This document shows positions 60,996-64,000 of a stretch of DNA of 64,000 nucleotides, piece after piece. Position numbers and translations under genes: made by a program. The notes under the pieces are model-generated. The model was not told the DNA's origin. It searched no databases and was given only the letters and a program-made list of their open reading frames with translations. Within the stretch, counting starts at the first letter, position 1, and every line of letters starts with the position of its first letter. Source of the stretch: Fluviicoccus keumensis (GTDB lineage: Bacteria; Pseudomonadota; Gammaproteobacteria; Pseudomonadales; Moraxellaceae); NCBI RefSeq assembly GCF_004217445.1, contig NZ_SHKX01000013.1:1-64000 (forward strand), read 5' to 3'.

Positions 60996-61862
60996 ATGGA
61001 ACGTCTGGGATTTATCGGCATCGGCCTGATGGGCAGCCGCATGACCACCCGCCTGCTGGCCGCCGGCTATCCGGTGCGGGTGTGGAACCGTTCCCCGGAA
61101 AAATGCGCGCCGCTGGCCGCGCTGGGGGCCGTGCCTGCCGCCAGCCTCGCCGAGATGGCCGAACAATGCGACGTGCTGCTGCTGTGCCTGTCCGATACCG
61201 ACGCCGTCGAGTCCGTGGTCTTCGGCGAGGACGGCCTGTCCGACCACCTGCGGCAGGGCCAGTTGCTGGTCGACTTCTCCAGCATCACTCCCGACGCCAC
61301 CCGCGACTTCGCCGACAGCCTGGCCGCGCGCAACATCCACTGGGTGGACGCGCCGGTCTCCGGCGGCGTCGGCGGTGCGGAAAGCGGCAAGCTGATCGTG
61401 ATGGCGGGCGGGGAAACAGCGGCCGTGGAACGGCTGCGCCCGATCGCCGCGCACCTGTCGCAACGGCTGACGCACATGGGGCCGTCCGGCAGCGGCCAGA
61501 TCACCAAGATCTGCAACCAGATGATTGTCGCCAGCAATGCCGTGCTGATCGCCGAAACCGTGGCGCTGGCCGCCCGGGCCGGGGTAGATGCCGCACAACT
61601 GGCCCCGGCGCTGGCGGGCGGCTTTGCCGACTCGCTGCCCTTGCAGATTCTGGCCCCGCGCATGGCAACCGACAGCTTCGAGCCGGTGCAATGGAAGGTG
61701 AATACGCTGCTGAAAGATCTGGATAACGCGGTGGCGCTGGCGAAGGAACATCTGAGCGGTACGCCGGTGTCGGCGCTGGCGTCGCAGCTGCTCAGGTTGC
61801 ATGCGGGGAAAGGGGCGGGGTTGGAGGATTTGAGTTCGGTGGTGCGGTTGTTCAAGTCCTAA
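60996..61862 (+). CDS. 3-hydroxyisobutyrate dehydrogenase family NAD(P)-dependent oxidoreductase
   Basis: The 288-residue protein is a beta-hydroxyacid dehydrogenase: Rossmann motif GFIGIGLMGSRM, the Arg after beta-2 in VWNRSPEKC (NADP preference), substrate motif VDAPVSGGVGGAESGKL, and catalytic Lys in GQITKICNQM. It could act on 3-hydroxyisobutyrate, tartronate semialdehyde or succinic semialdehyde-like substrates; neighbours do not help choose. The ATG follows CCGGAGCAAGCT. It is divergent from the MBL-fold gene. Confidence 0.9.
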   Translation: MERLGFIGIGLMGSRMTTRLLAAGYPVRVWNRSPEKCAPLAALGAVPAASLAEMAEQCDVLLLCLSDTDAVESVVFGEDGLSDHLRQGQLLVDFSSITPDATRDFADSLAARNIHWVDAPVSGGVGGAESGKLIVMAGGETAAVERLRPIAAHLSQRLTHMGPSGSGQITKICNQMIVASNAVLIAETVALAARAGVDAAQLAPALAGGFADSLPLQILAPRMATDSFEPVQWKVNTLLKDLDNAVALAKEHLSGTPVSALASQLLRLHAGKGAGLEDLSSVVRLFKS

Positions 61863-61887
61863 AGAAAAGGGCGCACGCAGTGCGCCC
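61861..61887 (-). terminator. Intrinsic terminator of terC
   Basis: GGGCGCA (61869-61875) pairs with TGCGCCC (61881-61887) around a 5-nt loop; on the minus strand TTTTCTTT follows. It lies between the convergent dehydrogenase and terC genes. Confidence 0.82.
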
Positions 61888-61912
61888 CTACATGACGATT
61901 GGCTCCCGATCG

Positions 61913-62869
61913 TCAGACTCCGGCAGCTTTCCGCGTTTTGCGCAGACTCAGGTAAACGGTCACCGCCAGGATGGTCAGGATGACTCCCAGCGACACCAGC
62001 GCCGGCACCTTCACCACATCAATCAGCAGCATCTTCGTGCCAATGAACACCAGGATCACCGCCAGCCCATAGTTCAGCAAGCTGAAACGGTCAGCCACGC
62101 CCGCCAGCATGAAGTACATGGCGCGCAGGCCCATGATGGCGTAGATGTTCGACGCCAGCACGATGAACGGATCGCTGGTGATGGCGAAGATGGCCGGGAT
62201 GCTGTCCACGGCAAACATCACATCACTCAATTCCACGAAGATCAGCACCAGTAGCAACGGCGTCGCTACGCGCTTGCCGTTTTCCCAGGAAATGAACTTC
62301 TCGCCGTCGTAATCTTTCGACATCGAGATATGGTTCTTCAGCCACTTCAGCAGAACGTTGTCTTCCAGCGACGGCTCCTCATGCGCCGCCTTCCACATCT
62401 TGTAGCCGGTCAGCACCAGAAAGGCGCCGAACACATAGAGGATCCAGTGGAATTCACTGATCAGCCAGCCGCCGATGAAGATCATGATGGCGCGCAGGAT
62501 GATGGCGCCCAACACCCCGTACAACAGCACCCGGCGCTGCAAGTGCACCGGCAGCGCGAAATAGCTGAAGATCAGCAGGAAGACAAAGACGTTATCCACC
62601 GCCAGAGATTTTTCCACCAGATAGCCGGTGAAGTATTCCAGCGCGCGTTCGTTGGCCAGCTCGCGCCCCAGGGTGCCGGACAATTCCCACCACAGCAGGC
62701 CGCCGAAGGCCAGCGCCAGCGTGAACCAGACCAATGACCAATTTAGGGCGCTGCGAAAGGTCACGCCCTCCTTACCGCGACTTTTCAGTCCGGCGAAGTC
62801 GACCCAGAGAGCAACAACGACACTGAGCGCGAAAGCGCCCCATAACAACGGTGTGGCAATGGTTTCCAT
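61913..62869 (-). CDS. TerC family manganese exporter (Alx-like)
   Basis: The 318-residue integral membrane protein has about nine helices and the TerC signatures: EYFTGYLVEKSLAVDNVFVFLLIFSYFALP and FVELSDVMFAVDSIPAIFAITSDPFIVLASNIYAIMGLRAMYF, each with acidic residues within membrane. TerC/Alx proteins export Mn(II) or supply it to exported enzymes. From ATG 62869 (METIATPLLWG) the length is usual. The manganese riboswitch and promoter directly upstream on the same strand (62926-63090) strongly support a Mn role and Mn-induced expression. Confidence 0.93.
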   Translation of the reverse strand: METIATPLLWGAFALSVVVALWVDFAGLKSRGKEGVTFRSALNWSLVWFTLALAFGGLLWWELSGTLGRELANERALEYFTGYLVEKSLAVDNVFVFLLIFSYFALPVHLQRRVLLYGVLGAIILRAIMIFIGGWLISEFHWILYVFGAFLVLTGYKMWKAAHEEPSLEDNVLLKWLKNHISMSKDYDGEKFISWENGKRVATPLLLVLIFVELSDVMFAVDSIPAIFAITSDPFIVLASNIYAIMGLRAMYFMLAGVADRFSLLNYGLAVILVFIGTKMLLIDVVKVPALVSLGVILTILAVTVYLSLRKTRKAAGV

Positions 62870-62925
62870 TATGGTAAACCCCTGTTCAAGTTGAAAAGGA
62901 ATGCCACCGGAAAGGTCAGGAATGA

Positions 62926-63050
62926 CAAGCAGGACCGATGGCAAACGCCATCCACGGTCTTGCTTGCAGCGAGAGGAATCAGGCTGCGGCGACACCGGCT
63001 GCCGAAAGGCAACGTATTGACGATGTCGCACCAGGGAAGCTACTCCCCAT
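62926..63050 (-). ncRNA. yybP-ykoY manganese riboswitch
   Basis: The minus strand shows the yybP-ykoY hallmark GGGGAGTAGC (63048-63039) near the predicted transcript start, then CGACATCGTCAATACGTTGCC, which matches the second conserved loop. A long nested hairpin (CAAGCA..TGCTTG at 62926-62966, with ATGGC-GTTT-GCCAT inside) follows as the probable closing or expression-platform stem before terC. The family binds Mn(II) and turns on exporters. Confidence 0.85.
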
Positions 63051-63062
63051 GGAGATGAACGG

Positions 63063-63090
63063 ACTATAACGGGATCGGGCCGGGCGGCAA
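63063..63090 (-). promoter_or_regulatory. Promoter of the terC riboswitch transcript
   Basis: TTGCCG (63090-63085) and TATAGT (63068-63063) are 16 nt apart on the minus strand, placing the start point near 63056, a few bases before the GGGGAGTAG motif. Confidence 0.6.
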
Positions 63091-63142
63091 GCTGTACAGA
63101 ACAAAAGCGCTACGTTTTTAACCCGGCGATTACACGTACAAA

Positions 63143-63165
63143 AAGGGCGCGATTAACGCGCCCTT
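63143..63165 (-). terminator. Intrinsic terminator of ygiQ
   Basis: AAGGGCGCG (63143-63151) pairs with CGCGCCCTT (63157-63165) around ATTAA. On the minus strand it is followed by TTTTG, close after the ygiQ stop. Confidence 0.82.
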
Positions 63166-63172
63166 CTGCCCG

Positions 63173-64000
63173 CTAGCGGCTGGTGCGTTTCTTCACCGGC
63201 CGTTTCGGGACGGCGGGCGCGGTCTTGCCCGCGCCGGTCTCGCGCGGCGGCAGGCCGGTGTGCTGGGTCAGCACGCGGCCCTTCTTCGCCGTCACCTTCT
63301 GCGACTTGCCCTGCTCCACCGACGAATTCTTCTTGCGCGCCGTCTGGTAGGTTCCGTCCGTGGCGGGCTGGTAGGTCGGGATCAGGTGATGCTTGCCGTT
63401 ACCGATCAGGTCGGCGCGGCCCATCGCCTTCAGCGCCTCGCGCAGCAGCGGCCAGTTGTTCGGGTCGTGGTAGCGCAGGAAGGCCTTGTGCAGGCGACGG
63501 CGACGGTCGCCCTTGACGATGTCCACCGTCTCGCTGTCGCGCGTCACCTTGCGCAGCGGGTTCTTGCCGGAATGGTACATGGCGGTGGCGGTGGCCATCG
63601 GCGAGGGGTAGAAGGTCTGCACCTGGTCGGCGCGGAAACCGTTCTTCTTCAGCCAGACCGCCAGGTTCATCATGTCGAAATCCGTCGTTCCCGGATGCGC
63701 GGCGATGAAGTAGGGAATCAGGTACTGTTCCTTGCCCGCTTCCTTGGAGAAACGGTCGAACATCTGCTTGAAGCGGTCGTAAGCGCCGATACCGGGCTTC
63801 ATCATCTTCGACAGCGGACCGCCTTCGGTGTGCTCCGGGGCAATCTTCAGGTAACCGCCGACATGGTGCGTCACCAGTTCGCGCACGTATTCCGGCGAAC
63901 GCACCGCCAGGTCGTAGCGCAGGCCGGAGCCGATCAGGATCTTCTTCACCCCCGGCAGCTTGCGGGCGCGGCGGTACAGTTCCACCAGATGCGAGTGGTC
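63173..64000 (-). CDS. ygiQ: YgiQ family radical SAM protein, C-terminal part
   Basis: The frame runs off the window edge, so only the last 276 codons are present. They match the C-terminal half of the UPF0313/YgiQ radical SAM family: HHVGGYLKIAPEHTEGGPLSKMMKPG, YLIPYFIAAHPGTTDFDMMNLAVWLKKNGFRADQVQTFYPSPMATATAMYHSGKNPL, and RRRLHKAFLRYHDPNNWPLLREAL. The radical SAM Cys cluster lies outside the window. The tail is Lys/Arg/Pro-rich and ends KRPVKKRTSR, as is common in this family. The reaction is unknown. Confidence 0.92.
   Translation of the reverse strand, partial: DHSHLVELYRRARKLPGVKKILIGSGLRYDLAVRSPEYVRELVTHHVGGYLKIAPEHTEGGPLSKMMKPGIGAYDRFKQMFDRFSKEAGKEQYLIPYFIAAHPGTTDFDMMNLAVWLKKNGFRADQVQTFYPSPMATATAMYHSGKNPLRKVTRDSETVDIVKGDRRRRLHKAFLRYHDPNNWPLLREALKAMGRADLIGNGKHHLIPTYQPATDGTYQTARKKNSSVEQGKSQKVTAKKGRVLTQHTGLPPRETGAGKTAPAVPKRPVKKRTSR

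Overview
The window is a chromosomal segment of a gammaproteobacterium. Rho, the trxA-ppx-ppk neighbourhood and the rlmE-ftsH-folP-glmM-tpiA-secG-tRNA-Leu-tRNA-fMet-rimP-nusA-infB-rbfA-truB-rpsO-pnp order all resemble Pseudomonadales. The TRAP gene set, whose binding protein resembles the family called AdeT in Acinetobacter, makes a GC-rich Moraxellaceae-type organism my best guess, but this rests on remembered sequences and not on a search. I see no insertion sequence, prophage, CRISPR array or rRNA operon. The part from about 37 kb onward looks richer in G and C than the part before about 33 kb.

Layout. 1-9.9 kb: rho and trxA (minus), ppx and an alpha/beta hydrolase (plus), then on the minus strand a porin and a lipoprotein diheme peroxidase behind a clear Fur box, followed by ppk and mtgA. 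9.9-21 kb: an exported unknown, a START-domain protein, a rhombosortase, and a five-gene TRAP-like transport cluster (lipoprotein, solute-binding protein, three very similar fused permeases in tandem). 21-36.3 kb: the conserved translation and cell-envelope superoperon, all on the minus strand, with leuU-like and metY-like tRNA genes and several hairpins in its leaders and gaps. 36.4-44.9 kb: yhbY, a second START-domain protein, and a three-gene amidoligase/transglutaminase/ATP-grasp operon preceded by a textbook sigma-54 promoter and an NtrC-like upstream site. 44.9-55.4 kb: mixed single genes (SDR, HopJ-family, an rRNA pseudouridine synthase homologue with Glu at the catalytic Asp position, Old Yellow Enzyme, third START protein, DUF3617 protein, TMTC-like membrane protein, sterol-desaturase family, hemerythrin, NTF2-like, glyA). 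55.5-64 kb: periplasmic amino-acid binding protein, NlpC/P60 lipoprotein, ettA, enoyl-CoA hydratase, MBL-fold hydrolase, HIBADH-family dehydrogenase, terC behind a yybP-ykoY manganese riboswitch, and the 3' part of ygiQ.

Functional links. Ppx and Ppk1 close the polyphosphate cycle on either side of an iron-regulated cassette. The superoperon couples ribosome biogenesis (RimP, RbfA, TruB, S15), initiation (fMet tRNA, IF2), transcription (NusA), RNA decay (PNPase) and membrane quality control (FtsH, SecG). The most interesting locus is the amidoligase operon at 37.7-44.4 kb: two intact transglutaminase-like triads, a DUF2126 amidoligase, a circularly permuted ATP-grasp/alpha-E ligase, and regulatory DNA that places the whole set under RpoN/NtrC, which suggests a nitrogen-limitation peptide or protein modification pathway with unknown substrate.
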